In this document: positions 28,627 through 39,253 of the stretch, piece by piece
Layout of the letters: every line of letters starts with the position of its first letter
Numbering within the stretch: the stretch's first letter is position 1
Source: Fodinibius saliphilus
Lineage (GTDB): Bacteria > Bacteroidota > Rhodothermia > Balneolales > Balneolaceae
Length of the DNA stretch: 64,000 nucleotides
NCBI RefSeq assembly: GCF_005869845.1
Contig: NZ_VAWF01000001.1
Span: 1,736,001 to 1,800,000 of the forward strand
Reading direction: 5' to 3'
Notes under the pieces: generated by a model
Database searches by the model: none
What the model saw: the letters and a program-made list of their open reading frames with translations, nothing else
Told to the model about the DNA's origin: nothing
Program-made: the position numbers and the translations under genes

Positions 28627-30300
28627 CTATCGATTTTTGGTCCAGCCTTGTACTATAGGCACCCTTCTTCCGGTGCCAAAAGCTTTATCGCTCATTTTTA
28701 AAACCGGTGCTGCCTGAAAGCGTTTATACTCCATATTATCGACCAAGATAAGAATTTGTTTAACAAGCCCCTTATCATAACCTCGACTAACAATCTCTTC
28801 AAGCGAGTCTTGGTCTTCAATATAAGCCTTTAAAATAGCATCCAGAATTTCATATTCCGGCAAACTATCCGCATCGCTTTGACCGGGACGAAGCTCTGCA
28901 CTTGGCGGTTTTTCCAAAATACTCTTTGGGATAATCACCTCATCAAAATACTCATTATTCAGCCAATGAGCCATCTCATATACTTCTGTTTTATAGAGAT
29001 CAGCAATAACACCCAATCCCCCGGCCATATCCCCATATAATGTACAATAACCTGTGGCTAACTCCGATTTATTGCCGGTATTTAACAGCATATGTCCAAA
29101 CTTATTAGAATAAGCCATCAATAACGTACCACGAATACGAGGTTGTAAATTTTCTTCAGCTACTCCAAAAGGAGTCCCATCAAAATAGGGACTCAAAGAC
29201 TCATTAAATTGGTCATAGATATCCCCGATCGGTAGCTCATGACAAGTAATGCCCAAATCACCAGCCAGTTCTTCAGAATCACTTATACTCCCCACAGACG
29301 AAAATTCTGATGGCATCGTGATACCTACAACATTATCTTTTCCCAATGCCTCAGCAGCTATTGTCGCCACCAATGCAGAATCAATTCCGCCGCTCAGTCC
29401 TAGTACTACCTTATCGGAAATACCCGTTTTCTTCAGATAGTCCTGAAGCCCTACCTTTATACCTTCAAACATCTGTGCAATTGGCTTAGGCACTGACGAA
29501 CTACTATCAGATTTTGCTTGTAGGGCTGACGCATCCTCTTCCCACTGGAGATCTACATAATCAGCTCTAAACAGGTTACAACGTGCCACAAGTTCTCCTT
29601 CTCCATCAATAGCCATTGAATCACCATCAGAAACAAGTTCTGTATTGCCCCCTACCTGGTTAGCATAAAATATCGGAATGCCCCATTCTTGAGCATGTTG
29701 TTGCAGCATTTTTTTGCGCTTTTCAGGCTTATTCCGGGTATAGGGTGAGGCCGAAACATTGAGTATCGCTTCAGCTCCTGCTTCTGCCAACTCTTCTACA
29801 GGGTTTACATCATAGCTGAGATACGAAAGCTCAAAATTATGCCAAATATCTTCGCAAACTGTTATTCCCAGCTTTCTACCATTGAATTCGATGCACTCAA
29901 AATTGGTACTGGGCTCAAAATATCGCAATTCATCATAAACATCGTAAGTAGGGAGCAATGCTTTATTAACGGTTGCCACAAGCTCACCATCTTCAGCAAG
30001 TATTGCGCTATTAAAACATTTGCGTCCGCTATCGCCAGCATTTGCTGTTAGGGTACCAAATAGTATTGCTGATCTATCTTTAGTGAGATCAATAACACCT
30101 TCATTAGCTTTATAAACGGACTCCAAAAACTGGGAACGTTCTACAAGATCCATCGGAGGATATCCGGGAACAACCAGTTCAGGAAGTACTAACAAGTCTA
30201 CATCCGCATTTTCTGCATCTATCATGGCCTTTTTGATGAGCTCGAAATTCCCTTCGAGATCACCAACAGTTGTATTAAGTTGGCCTAAACGTATTTTCAT
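28627..30300 (-). CDS. nadE: Glutamine-dependent NAD+ synthetase
   Basis: Amidates nicotinic acid adenine dinucleotide to NAD+, using ammonia released from glutamine by its own glutaminase domain. The 557-residue protein joins an N-terminal nitrilase-type domain (Glu41 in LPELVVPGYPP, a Lys in NKALLPTYD and the nucleophile Cys in GITVCEDIW) to a C-terminal synthetase domain with P-loop GLSGGIDSALV and the GNKSELATGYCTLYGD motif. It starts at ATG 30300, 22 bases after the amidohydrolase gene. Its 126-base downstream gap shows no convincing terminator. Confidence 0.95.
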   Translation of the reverse strand: MKIRLGQLNTTVGDLEGNFELIKKAMIDAENADVDLLVLPELVVPGYPPMDLVERSQFLESVYKANEGVIDLTKDRSAILFGTLTANAGDSGRKCFNSAILAEDGELVATVNKALLPTYDVYDELRYFEPSTNFECIEFNGRKLGITVCEDIWHNFELSYLSYDVNPVEELAEAGAEAILNVSASPYTRNKPEKRKKMLQQHAQEWGIPIFYANQVGGNTELVSDGDSMAIDGEGELVARCNLFRADYVDLQWEEDASALQAKSDSSSSVPKPIAQMFEGIKVGLQDYLKKTGISDKVVLGLSGGIDSALVATIAAEALGKDNVVGITMPSEFSSVGSISDSEELAGDLGITCHELPIGDIYDQFNESLSPYFDGTPFGVAEENLQPRIRGTLLMAYSNKFGHMLLNTGNKSELATGYCTLYGDMAGGLGVIADLYKTEVYEMAHWLNNEYFDEVIIPKSILEKPPSAELRPGQSDADSLPEYEILDAILKAYIEDQDSLEEIVSRGYDKGLVKQILILVDNMEYKRFQAAPVLKMSDKAFGTGRRVPIVQGWTKNR

Positions 30301-30322
30301 ATAAAAATTAGATCACCAAAAA

Positions 30323-31999
30323 TTACTGTTCTGCTTTGTATACTTGTTCGCCGGCAACCCAGCTTTCTAACACTTCGGTCTGCCATATTTCTATGGCAGG
30401 AACTTCAAAAATATCTCGATCAATGATAATAAAGTCGGCCCATTTCCCGGGTTCCAAACTACCTAGCACATCTTCTTGATGCCCCGCATATGCAGCATTT
30501 ATTGTAAATGATTTGAGAGCCTGAACCCTACTCAAACGTTCAGAAGGATACCAGCCTCCTTCAGGATTTCCCTGGTGATCTTGACGGCTAATAGCGGAAT
30601 ATAAACCGTAAAAAGGATTTACATTTTCTACCGGAAAGTCAGATCCCGATGCAACTACTGTTCCTTGCTCCCAAAAGGTTTGCCATGCATACCCTCCTTT
30701 AATACGTTCAGGACCAACACGATCTTCGGCCATATTCATATCACTTGTAGCATGAGTGGGCTGCATAGAAGCGATAATATCCAACTCTTTAAAGCGAGGT
30801 ATATCATTGAGAGATACAATCTGAGCGTGTTCAATACGGTGTCGAAGTCCCTGTTCGCCAAGGCTGTCTTTCACATTATCAAAACTATTGAGTGCCACTC
30901 TATTGGCACGATCTCCAATAGCATGAACATTTGCCTGGTATCCAGCGGATGCTATTTTTGAAATCCTATCAGTCAGTTCCTCTTCTGATACAAATAATAA
31001 TCCTTTGTTATTTGGGTCATCAGAATAAGGCTCGATCATAGCTGCCCCACGACTTCCCAGTGCACCATCGGCATAGAGCTTTACACTTCGTAGTGCTAGT
31101 TTATCATTAGCGTAAGAACTTAGAGGACCAATTTCTGACAAGGTATCAAAGGTATTGCCATCATCACTTATCATGGCATATATACGAGTCGTTAACTTCC
31201 CATTATCAGCAAAATCCTTATATAGATTCCATGCCTCTACAGATACTCCGGCATCATGCGCTCCTGTTAATCCATGACTGCGCATCTGTTGCAGCGCCTT
31301 TTCAAAAGCGAGCCTTCTTTCTTCATCAGTAGGCTCGGGAATTTCAGATTCGATAAGACTCATAGCGGCATCCACGAATACACCGGTTGGCTTTCCATTT
31401 TTATCACGAATAATTTTACCCCCTTTGGGTGCTTTCGTATCTGCAGTAATCCCAGCCTTTTCCATTGCTTTGGAGTTTGCCCAGCCAGCATGGCCATCGA
31501 CACGTGTTAACCATACAGGACGTTCATGCTCTATTTTATCAAGCTCATCAGCCGTTGGGAACCGACCAATATTCCAATGCGTATGGTTCCAGCCGCGCCC
31601 CTTTACCCAATTTATATCAGTATATTTAGTTGTATAATCGTCAACGCGAGCGAGAGTTTCTTTTAACGATTGGGTTCCTGTAAGGTCAGCATTCATCTGC
31701 TGAAAACCCAACCCCATCACATGTCCATGGGCATCAATAAGTCCGGGCAACATAATTTGGCCCTCCCCGTCAATTACTTTGGCGGTTTCCATTTCCACAG
31801 ATGAGGCGTCACTATATACATCAATAACCTTACCGTTTTCAAATGCTATTGCAGAAAACGCTTTGAGCTCGCCGTTATAAAAAGTATATCCTTGTACATT
31901 TTTTATAACCGTTTTTTCTGCCTTATTGTTTTTCTGACAAGAAGAAATAGCTAATACACAAAATAGGAACAGGACTAAAGAAGATCGCAAGGTAGACAT
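30323..31999 (-). CDS. Lipoprotein amidohydrolase (YtcJ-like)
   Basis: A 558-residue exported metal-dependent amidohydrolase. The N terminus is a lipoprotein signal with cysteine 21 (VLAISSC), followed by a beta-sandwich strand region, and metal-binding His91 and His93 in GLIDAHGHVMG. Later metal-site segments are HAIGDRANR, RIEHAQIV and ASGSDFPVEN. The product closes with the usual NAAYAGHQEDVLGSLEPGKWADF strand. The subfamily (amidohydrolase_3) acts on N-acyl or cyclic amide substrates, but the real substrate is unknown. The lipid anchor puts it in the periplasm or at a membrane. Confidence 0.85.
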   Translation of the reverse strand: MSTLRSSLVLFLFCVLAISSCQKNNKAEKTVIKNVQGYTFYNGELKAFSAIAFENGKVIDVYSDASSVEMETAKVIDGEGQIMLPGLIDAHGHVMGLGFQQMNADLTGTQSLKETLARVDDYTTKYTDINWVKGRGWNHTHWNIGRFPTADELDKIEHERPVWLTRVDGHAGWANSKAMEKAGITADTKAPKGGKIIRDKNGKPTGVFVDAAMSLIESEIPEPTDEERRLAFEKALQQMRSHGLTGAHDAGVSVEAWNLYKDFADNGKLTTRIYAMISDDGNTFDTLSEIGPLSSYANDKLALRSVKLYADGALGSRGAAMIEPYSDDPNNKGLLFVSEEELTDRISKIASAGYQANVHAIGDRANRVALNSFDNVKDSLGEQGLRHRIEHAQIVSLNDIPRFKELDIIASMQPTHATSDMNMAEDRVGPERIKGGYAWQTFWEQGTVVASGSDFPVENVNPFYGLYSAISRQDHQGNPEGGWYPSERLSRVQALKSFTINAAYAGHQEDVLGSLEPGKWADFIIIDRDIFEVPAIEIWQTEVLESWVAGEQVYKAEQ

Positions 32000-32069
32000 G
32001 GGAAAGAATTCGTTAGAATTTAAGCCTCTAAATTTATGACAATCAAATTAGGATAAAAAATGTATTCAT

Positions 32070-32552
32070 TTAGATCTTTGATGTACCAGTGAATACAGGA
32101 TAAGTGTACCGTTTCTCCCAATTCTTTAACTTGTCTTCTAAACTCTGGGGTGCCCAATCAATATTTTCCAGTTCCGCGAGAGGAATCCACTTCAGCTTAT
32201 GCAACAGCTGCTCATTTTTCTCCAGTTCAGGGTCATAACCAAGCTTGGGACTACCACTTTTCTTTTTGACCTCAAAATAACACTCCACTGCGTGAAAGGG
32301 AGGTGATACCAATTCATTAAGGTGCAATAACTCGCCAACTTCAATTTCCAAATTGGTTTCCTCGCGGAATTCCCGTTTTAAACAGTCTGTCATTGTTTCT
32401 CCAAAATCAATTCCCCCTCCCGGTGGCATCCAAAGCTGCTCATCCGTAACTGGAGAATGGATTTGGGTAAGCAATATCGCACCTGAATACACCATCAACC
32501 CACAAACACGAGTACGCAGTTTATGGGCAAAAGCTGATACATCAGCATTCAT
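32070..32552 (-). CDS. NUDIX hydrolase
   Basis: A 160-residue pyrophosphohydrolase. The Nudix box G(x5)E(x7)REUxEExGU is present as GGIDFGET then REFREETNL (residues about 47-69). All catalytic glutamates are kept, but the late glycine is replaced by Asn. Substrates of the family include oxidised nucleotides, ADP-sugars and dinucleoside polyphosphates, and none can be picked here. The stop of pyrG's upstream neighbour region is clear of it: the gene begins 11 bases after the pyrG stop, so it is probably cotranscribed downstream of pyrG. Confidence 0.86.
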   Translation of the reverse strand: MNADVSAFAHKLRTRVCGLMVYSGAILLTQIHSPVTDEQLWMPPGGGIDFGETMTDCLKREFREETNLEIEVGELLHLNELVSPPFHAVECYFEVKKKSGSPKLGYDPELEKNEQLLHKLKWIPLAELENIDWAPQSLEDKLKNWEKRYTYPVFTGTSKI

Positions 32553-32563
32553 AAAAGAAGCAA

Positions 32564-34231
<1,668 letters not shown>

Positions 34232-34435
34232 TTAATTGAGGCGTTTATAGTACGAAATATCATCCTGAATTTATCTCAAGATCATCACCTATAACTTATA
34301 AAAGTATTTTGACCCTGAAATAACCTCAGAAAAGAATCAATATTGGGATTCCTACATATTTGAAAAGAAAATAGAAGGTTTGCGCTCAGCATTCAAATGT
34401 GAGCATCAGTTTTTTTAAAAATAATAGATCCTACC

Positions 34436-35299
34436 CTAAAAACGATCTTTTACCTGATGTAATACATCAGGTTTGTTTGTAAAGATGCCGGTAACACCGG
34501 ATTTAATCAACTTTTTCATCTTCCTTTTACTATTCACCGTGTAAATAAAATGTGGGATTCCGTGTTCTCTTAAATCACGCGCCCATTTTTTACTGAATTG
34601 ACGGAAGCTACAATTAAAAGCATCCGCAGAGAATTCTCGTACTTGCTGGTGAGGTAATTGATTCTTGGACTGGTGCTTATTATACAACAATGCAACAGGA
34701 ATTGTCGGATCCAGTTTTTTCAAATGCTTTATGACCCGATAATCAAAACTGGAAAACAGCACATGCTCTTCCATTCCATACTGTTTGACTAACTCCAGAC
34801 TTTTTTGTTCTACCCCTCCATCAATGATATCACTTACAGCTTCGGTTTTAATCTCAATATTGAGGGCAATTTTTCCGGCTGCAAATTGCAATACTTCTTC
34901 AAGCGTTGGTATCTGCTGACCTGCATAATTTTTACTGAACCAAGAACCGGAATCCAGTTTTTTCAATTCTGACAGTGTGTATTCCGGAACATAACCGTTG
35001 CCATCGGTATGATTGTCCAGTGACAAATCGTGAAAGACAACAGGTACTCCATCCTTACTCATCAATACATCTAATTCAATCATTTCGGCATTCATGGCTA
35101 CAGCTCCTTCAAAAGCAGGCATCGTATTTTCCGGGTAATAAGCACTGGCTCCGCGATGGGCAATAACAATAAAGCCGTCACCATCATCAGAATACAATAG
35201 AGGTAAATTGGGATCTTTTGCCATGATTGATTGCGCTTCGATATTAATATTAGCCAAACAAAAGATCGTAAAGATTAAACAAAACTTTTTAATCTTCAT
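34436..35299 (-). CDS. Secreted glycerophosphodiester phosphodiesterase
   Basis: Hydrolyses deacylated phospholipid headgroup diesters to glycerol 3-phosphate and an alcohol. The 287-residue protein has a signal peptide (cleavage near IEAQ, residue 23), then a GDPD TIM barrel with catalytic and metal residues His48-Arg49 (IAHRGASAYYPENT), Glu75 and Asp77 (IELDV) and His90 (VVFHD). The C-terminal IFTNKPD closes the barrel. Its N terminus overlaps the upstream small membrane protein gene by 11 bases, so all three genes 35970-34436 are probably one transcript. Confidence 0.92.
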   Translation of the reverse strand: MKIKKFCLIFTIFCLANINIEAQSIMAKDPNLPLLYSDDGDGFIVIAHRGASAYYPENTMPAFEGAVAMNAEMIELDVLMSKDGVPVVFHDLSLDNHTDGNGYVPEYTLSELKKLDSGSWFSKNYAGQQIPTLEEVLQFAAGKIALNIEIKTEAVSDIIDGGVEQKSLELVKQYGMEEHVLFSSFDYRVIKHLKKLDPTIPVALLYNKHQSKNQLPHQQVREFSADAFNCSFRQFSKKWARDLREHGIPHFIYTVNSKRKMKKLIKSGVTGIFTNKPDVLHQVKDRF

Positions 35300-35621
35300 T
35301 CCTCTCTTTCCACTGTAAATAATCGATGAGCTCTTGAATCTGATTCCTTTGGTAAAAAATGAGCCCTACATTTAACACAAATACTACGATTATAATGGTT
35401 AAAAAAGTGTCGCCAAGTTGAGTTATATCGTAATAAAATGAATATCCAAAGAAGAGAATAGCAGCGATATTAACAGCCAGCAATATCCACTTATTGCGAT
35501 ATTTTTTATGCAAGGCTTCAACCTGCTCGCCGATTGGCAACGAAAGTTTGTCCTTCTTTAGATGAATATTTAAATATGAGTTAAGGCGTTCCTGTTCTTC
35601 GGTATTACTAAAATCAGTCAT
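35289..35621 (-). CDS. Small two-helix membrane protein of unknown function
   Basis: A 110-residue protein, not recognised. The N-terminal 50 residues are charged and probably cytosolic (EQERLNSYLNIHLKKDK). Two hydrophobic helices follow at about 50-71 (ILLAVNIAAILFFGYSF) and 76-97 (TFLTIIIVVFVLNVGLIF), and the tail is short and charged, ending in EDYL-like acidic residues. It starts at ATG 35621, one base after the stop of the preceding gene, and its end overlaps the phosphodiesterase start by 11 bases. Confidence 0.65.
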   Translation of the reverse strand: MTDFSNTEEQERLNSYLNIHLKKDKLSLPIGEQVEALHKKYRNKWILLAVNIAAILFFGYSFYYDITQLGDTFLTIIIVVFVLNVGLIFYQRNQIQELIDYLQWKERNED

Positions 35622-35622
35622 C

Positions 35623-35970
35623 TTAATTTTTGGCTTTCATCACACGCTTCATTGCATTGCGAAGCAAAGAGCGCGAATCATACGATTTTGATACCGTAAT
35701 ATATAGAAAATATAATCCAATCATTGTTGTTACACTAGCTACCATTGTAAATGCAACTGATACCCATAATGGATTAATAAATCCCAGAATTGAAGCTCCT
35801 ATCACTGTAAGCCCCATAAAAATCTGACAGATACCTACAATAAAATGTAGCGTATTTAAGGTATGTACCTGTTCAACAAAATTTGACACTCGGGAATTGC
35901 CCGTTGAATCTTGTATATTTGACAAATTGGAATGCGTGTACCATTCACTGTCATTATTCTTTTTATCCAT
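35623..35970 (-). CDS. Small two-helix membrane protein of unknown function
   Basis: A 115-residue protein with a soluble polar N terminus (about 1-35, rich in Asn and Ser) and two hydrophobic helices at about 39-63 (FIVGICQIFMGLTVIGASILG) and 69-92. The tail is basic (MKRVMKAKN). The layout resembles its neighbour one base downstream, but clear sequence similarity is not visible. It is first in the transcript that ends with the glycerophosphodiesterase, and divergent from the rRNA methyltransferase across a 79-base gap. The function is unknown. Confidence 0.65.
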   Translation of the reverse strand: MDKKNNDSEWYTHSNLSNIQDSTGNSRVSNFVEQVHTLNTLHFIVGICQIFMGLTVIGASILGFINPLWVSVAFTMVASVTTMIGLYFLYITVSKSYDSRSLLRNAMKRVMKAKN

Positions 35971-36049
35971 AGTATGTCCCCTTATTTTTTACCGTAATCA
36001 ATTATCAATTTAAGATTAATTTTCACTTTTTCAATCCCAGTTAATATTT

Positions 36050-36793
36050 ATGGACAACAAAGATACTAGTATTTACATCTATGGGCGAAATACTGTTCGA
36101 GAAGCCCTTACCAATGAAGCAGAAAAGGTAGAGAAAATATTTGTCCGCGATTCTATTCATGATTCTAATATTTCAACAATATTTGAAGTAGCTTCGCAAC
36201 ACAATATCCCCATCTCTCATGTACCTGGTTCTAAGCTGTATGATTTGGTGGGTGGGGTTAATGACCAAGGGGTGGTTGCATTACGAAGTGAAGTCAGTTA
36301 TTTAAACTTTGGAGAATGGCTCGATTCTATCGATACCTCTACTTATCCGGCAATACTACTGCTCGATGAGATTGAAGATCCCGGCAATTTTGGAGCAATG
36401 TTACGAACAGCCGCTGCTGCCGGTATTTCTGCAGTCTTGGTTCCTAAACACCGCCAAGCCCCAGTGAATGCTACCGTCTATAAAACCTCGGCCGGAACGG
36501 CAGGACGCATTCCTATTGTCCGTGCAGGCAACCTTAACCAAGCCATCTTAAAACTCAAAGATGAAGGATTTTGGATTGGAGGACTGGATATGAGCGGCGA
36601 TCAGTCATTATGGGACCTAGAAGTAGACCGGGCCCTTGCTTTTGTTATAGGTAATGAAGGTTCCGGAATCAGCGAAAAAACCTTAGAACACTGCGATTAT
36701 AAATTTTCCATCCCTATGGAAAACCACGTAGAGTCGCTCAATGCTTCTGTTAGTGCTGCATTATTATGTTATGAGTGGCATCGAAAAAAATAA
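36050..36793 (+). CDS. rlmB: TrmH-family RNA ribose 2'-O-methyltransferase (RlmB type)
   Basis: A 247-residue SPOUT methyltransferase. The N-terminal L30e-like substrate domain (about 5-80) opens with YIYGRNTVREALTN, as in RlmB. The knotted AdoMet domain has the three TrmH motifs: LLDEIEDPGNFGAMLRTA (catalytic Asn/Arg), VIGNEGSGIS and IPMENHVESLNASVSAALL. RlmB makes Gm2251 in the 23S rRNA P-loop using S-adenosylmethionine. The related TrmL or TsnR cannot be excluded, although the N-terminal domain favours RlmB. It is monocistronic by position. Confidence 0.85.
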   Translation: MDNKDTSIYIYGRNTVREALTNEAEKVEKIFVRDSIHDSNISTIFEVASQHNIPISHVPGSKLYDLVGGVNDQGVVALRSEVSYLNFGEWLDSIDTSTYPAILLLDEIEDPGNFGAMLRTAAAAGISAVLVPKHRQAPVNATVYKTSAGTAGRIPIVRAGNLNQAILKLKDEGFWIGGLDMSGDQSLWDLEVDRALAFVIGNEGSGISEKTLEHCDYKFSIPMENHVESLNASVSAALLCYEWHRKK

Positions 36794-36810
36794 TTTACTG
36801 CTTTCAGGCT

Positions 36811-36973
36811 TTATAAAACCTCATCCCGGTAAAAACTTATGCTGCCTAAGCCAATTACAAATGTCATTACTATGGTAGTTATTAATAGAGTCATCGCCTT
36901 GGTATGTGAGTTAATATTGCATTAGCTTCGCATACCAATTTCGGGGGAGCAATGTTTCAATTTGGTTATACAT
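36811..36973 (-). pseudogene. Short decayed coding remnant downstream of namZ
   Basis: The 202-base gap downstream of namZ reads from ATG 36973 as MYNQIETLLPRNWYAKLMQY, then a TAA, then LTYQGDDSINNYHSNDICNW and on to a TGA at 36821. The sequence looks like normal protein broken by one stop. In another frame of the same DNA, ATG 36894 opens a 27-residue hydrophobic peptide (MTLLITTIVMTFVIGLGS...) ending at 36811 after an AAGG motif. Neither reading is recognised, and both may be chance. Confidence 0.25.
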
Positions 36974-36995
36974 TTTAGAAAAAAACGTCTTTAGC

Positions 36996-38243
36996 TTACA
37001 TGCTACTTTCGTTGTATAACAAGTATCTTGACCGTTTCTCTGAAAATTCTTTTCCCGTCTTTTCCCAGTTTTCAAGATAGGTATTCTTACTGAGCTGCCT
37101 TAATAACTTTTTCTTATCAATACCGCTTAACTTTTGGATAAAATCATTGAGCTCAGCGTCAGGTGTAGCGTCCAGCATAACAGAAAGTAGAGTGACACCG
37201 AGCTTAACAGGATCAAAAGCCGTTGGGTCTGTCACCTGAATTCTGATACCATGACACCTTTCATCTTTAAAATCAGGATTCCGAGACTTACCGGGTATAG
37301 CTTTTGGTGTAAATGAGATACGTTCAATATTAACTCCAGAAAAAGAACGGCGAAGTTGGGCAATATGGCCTGAATTCAATTGAGTTGTAGGAGACCCAAT
37401 TTTGAGAAAAGGATCGGAGGTGCCACGCCCTTCTGATATATTTACACCTTCAAAAAGTACCGTTCCTAAATAAACAAAAGCATGGTCGAAAGTAGGTAAA
37501 TTGGGCGAAGGTGATATCCAATCCAAACCGGTTTGTGACCAACGCATGGAACGCTCCCATCCTTTCATCGGAATAACTTTGACTTCAGCATCATCGGCAT
37601 TCGGTATCCACTGCTCGCCTACCATCATTTTAGCTAACTCTCCCAACGTCATTCCATGTACCATCGGGATAGGGTATCGCCCTACAAATGATTGATGATC
37701 TTTTTGCATCATCCAACCCGATATAAGCTCTCCACCTGCAGGGTTCGGACGATCAAGCACCCAAATAGGAACATCTTCTGAAGCTGTTGCAGAGATTATA
37801 TTACCCAAGGTTACATTATAGGTATAAAATCGACCTCCCACATCTTGCATGTCAAAAAGCAAGAGATCAACCTTTTCTAACATATCGGGAGTAGGCTTTT
37901 TTGTATCTCCATATAGTGAAAATACAGGTAACCCAGTGGCCTGGTCTATCCCATCCTCTATTTTTTCTCCTGCTCCTACATCTCCGCGAAAACCATGCTC
38001 AGGGGCAAAAAGGGCCGTAACATTGACACCACTTGCTAACAAGGTATCCAACATATGCGAACCGGCTACTCGTGCTGTCGGATTCATTACCAACCCTACA
38101 CGCTTGCCTTCCAACTCAGTGATATGGTTTTCCAGCAATACTTCTGCCCCTACTTTCACTTTGGGTTGTAATTGCGAAAAACTGCACGCTGTAACCAGCA
38201 TACAAAACAAGAGATAAAAAACTAATACTGCCATTCGCTTCAT
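36996..38243 (-). CDS. namZ: DUF1343 exo-beta-N-acetylmuramidase (NamZ), lipoprotein
   Basis: A 415-residue exported enzyme that removes MurNAc from the non-reducing end of peptidoglycan fragments. A lipoprotein signal ends at Cys20 (CMLVTAC). The DUF1343 family blocks follow: GKRVGLVMNPTARV, ALFAPEHGFRGDVGAGE, GLPVFSLYGDTKKPTPDML, LLFDMQDVGGRFYTY and VFEGVNISEGRGTSDPF. The signal and anchor fit a role in wall turnover or in scavenging peptidoglycan in the periplasm. A GlcNAc-kinase-like gene elsewhere in this window could act on related amino sugars, but the two are 33 kb apart. Confidence 0.9.
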   Translation of the reverse strand: MKRMAVLVFYLLFCMLVTACSFSQLQPKVKVGAEVLLENHITELEGKRVGLVMNPTARVAGSHMLDTLLASGVNVTALFAPEHGFRGDVGAGEKIEDGIDQATGLPVFSLYGDTKKPTPDMLEKVDLLLFDMQDVGGRFYTYNVTLGNIISATASEDVPIWVLDRPNPAGGELISGWMMQKDHQSFVGRYPIPMVHGMTLGELAKMMVGEQWIPNADDAEVKVIPMKGWERSMRWSQTGLDWISPSPNLPTFDHAFVYLGTVLFEGVNISEGRGTSDPFLKIGSPTTQLNSGHIAQLRRSFSGVNIERISFTPKAIPGKSRNPDFKDERCHGIRIQVTDPTAFDPVKLGVTLLSVMLDATPDAELNDFIQKLSGIDKKKLLRQLSKNTYLENWEKTGKEFSEKRSRYLLYNESSM

Positions 38244-38303
38244 TACAATACTACTTTTGGGGTGAGAATTAATTGTATGTCGGTTATTCGCTCTAATCTA
38301 AAC

Positions 38304-38620
38304 TTACTGAGGCATGGAGGAGGGGCTTTGGGTTACATCCAATTCTTGAATGCAAGCTATTTCGCTTCTGCAGCATTTCGAAAATTCTGATTGATCCTAC
38401 TTGAATGCCCTATAAAATTTTCATCCTCGGCCTCGGTGTATACAGGCACTTCATAACCCTCTTCCTTCTCTTTCAGGTACCAGCTTTCTTTTTATTACTC
38501 CAATACAGGCGTGCATTTCGGAAAATACTTCACGTTTTTCGCCTTTCCCTTTTCTGCAAAAGCAAACCAGTCTTCTACATTTTCGTCCGGAATTGGAAAA
38601 CAATATGCTATCTTTGTCAT
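38304..38620 (-). pseudogene. Pseudogene of a small (about 105-residue) soluble protein
   Basis: Reading from ATG 38620 gives MTKIAYCFPIPDENVEDWFA followed by FAEKGK. A one-base shift then continues as GEKREVFSEMHACIGVIK. Removing one extra A in an A5 run restores the first frame as ESWYLKEKEEGYEVPVYTEA and on to INQN. A third one-base shift in a T4 run gives FSKCCRSEIACIQELDVTQ and stops at TAA 38304. The three segments join into one continuous protein-like sequence of about 105 residues, so three single-base indels have broken a small gene. I recall similar small proteins in related genomes but cannot name the family. Sequencing error in homopolymers explains only two of the shifts. Confidence 0.6.
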
Positions 38621-38632
38621 AGGTAGTTTCCT

Positions 38633-38670
38633 AAAAAAGAGAGGTCACCCAACACGAATTGGATAACCTC
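38633..38670 (-). terminator. Rho-independent terminator of ndk
   Basis: On the minus strand a 12-base-pair stem (GAGGTTATCCAA with TTGGGTGACCTC, including two G-T pairs) encloses a TTCGTG loop and is followed by a C and six T. It lies 13 bases downstream of the ndk stop codon. Confidence 0.85.
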
Positions 38671-38682
38671 TTGAATTTATTT

Positions 38683-39114
38683 TTATGCTTTATTAGCTAC
38701 CACTTCTGCTTCGGTAAAGAAATAGTTCGCTTCTTTTAGACCATTCTCAACAGAGTCAGAACCGTGAATAATATTTTCACCGACACTATCTGCAAAGTCA
38801 GCGCGGATAGTTCCTTCTTCAGCTTCACTAGGATCAGTAGCTCCGATAAATGCTCTGAAATCTTCAATAGCATTTTCTTTTTCAAGTATCATCGGTACGC
38901 ATGGGCCACTGCTCATGAATTCGCAAAGCTCATCATAAAAAGGGCGTTCTTTGTGGACGGCATAAAACCCACCGGCCGTATCTTTGGTCAAGCGGGTCAT
39001 CTTCATAGCAACGATATCAAAACCAGCTTCCTGGATACGACGGGTCACTTCTCCAATCAATTCTTTTCGTACACAATCTGGTTTTAAAATAGTAAGAGTT
39101 CGTTCAACAGCCAT
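38683..39114 (-). CDS. ndk: Nucleoside diphosphate kinase
   Basis: Equilibrates NTP and dNTP pools through a phosphohistidine intermediate. The 143-residue protein begins [18 protein letters not shown], has the nucleotide-binding [14 protein letters not shown] block and the active-site His117 in [15 protein letters not shown] 39114 is chosen over the TTG two codons upstream. It is a single gene with its own terminator. The possible -7 box TATATTTA lies about 55 bases upstream. Confidence 0.97.
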   Translation of the reverse strand: MAVERTLTILKPDCVRKELIGEVTRRIQEAGFDIVAMKMTRLTKDTAGGFYAVHKERPFYDELCEFMSSGPCVPMILEKENAIEDFRAFIGATDPSEAEEGTIRADFADSVGENIIHGSDSVENGLKEANYFFTEAEVVANKA

Positions 39115-39253
39115 AATCAATTAAAAAAATTTGTAACAATTAACGGTTTCGTTTCTCTTTTAAGTAAAAGGACGATAAATATAAGGCTTCCACGGCTAAT
39201 TAACGAAGTAAATTGGAAGCTAAGAATGCTGTTTTCAACAAAATAAGGGATCA

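Noticed and set aside
34380-34436. Bulged GCTCA...TGAGC hairpin near the phosphodiesterase stop
   Set aside because: Short stem with a bulge, and no T-run follows on the minus strand where a terminator would be needed.
38405-38626. 73-codon open frame on the plus strand
   Set aside because: It is antisense to the stitched pseudogene, whose reading is far more protein-like; the plus frame is an artefact of that sequence.
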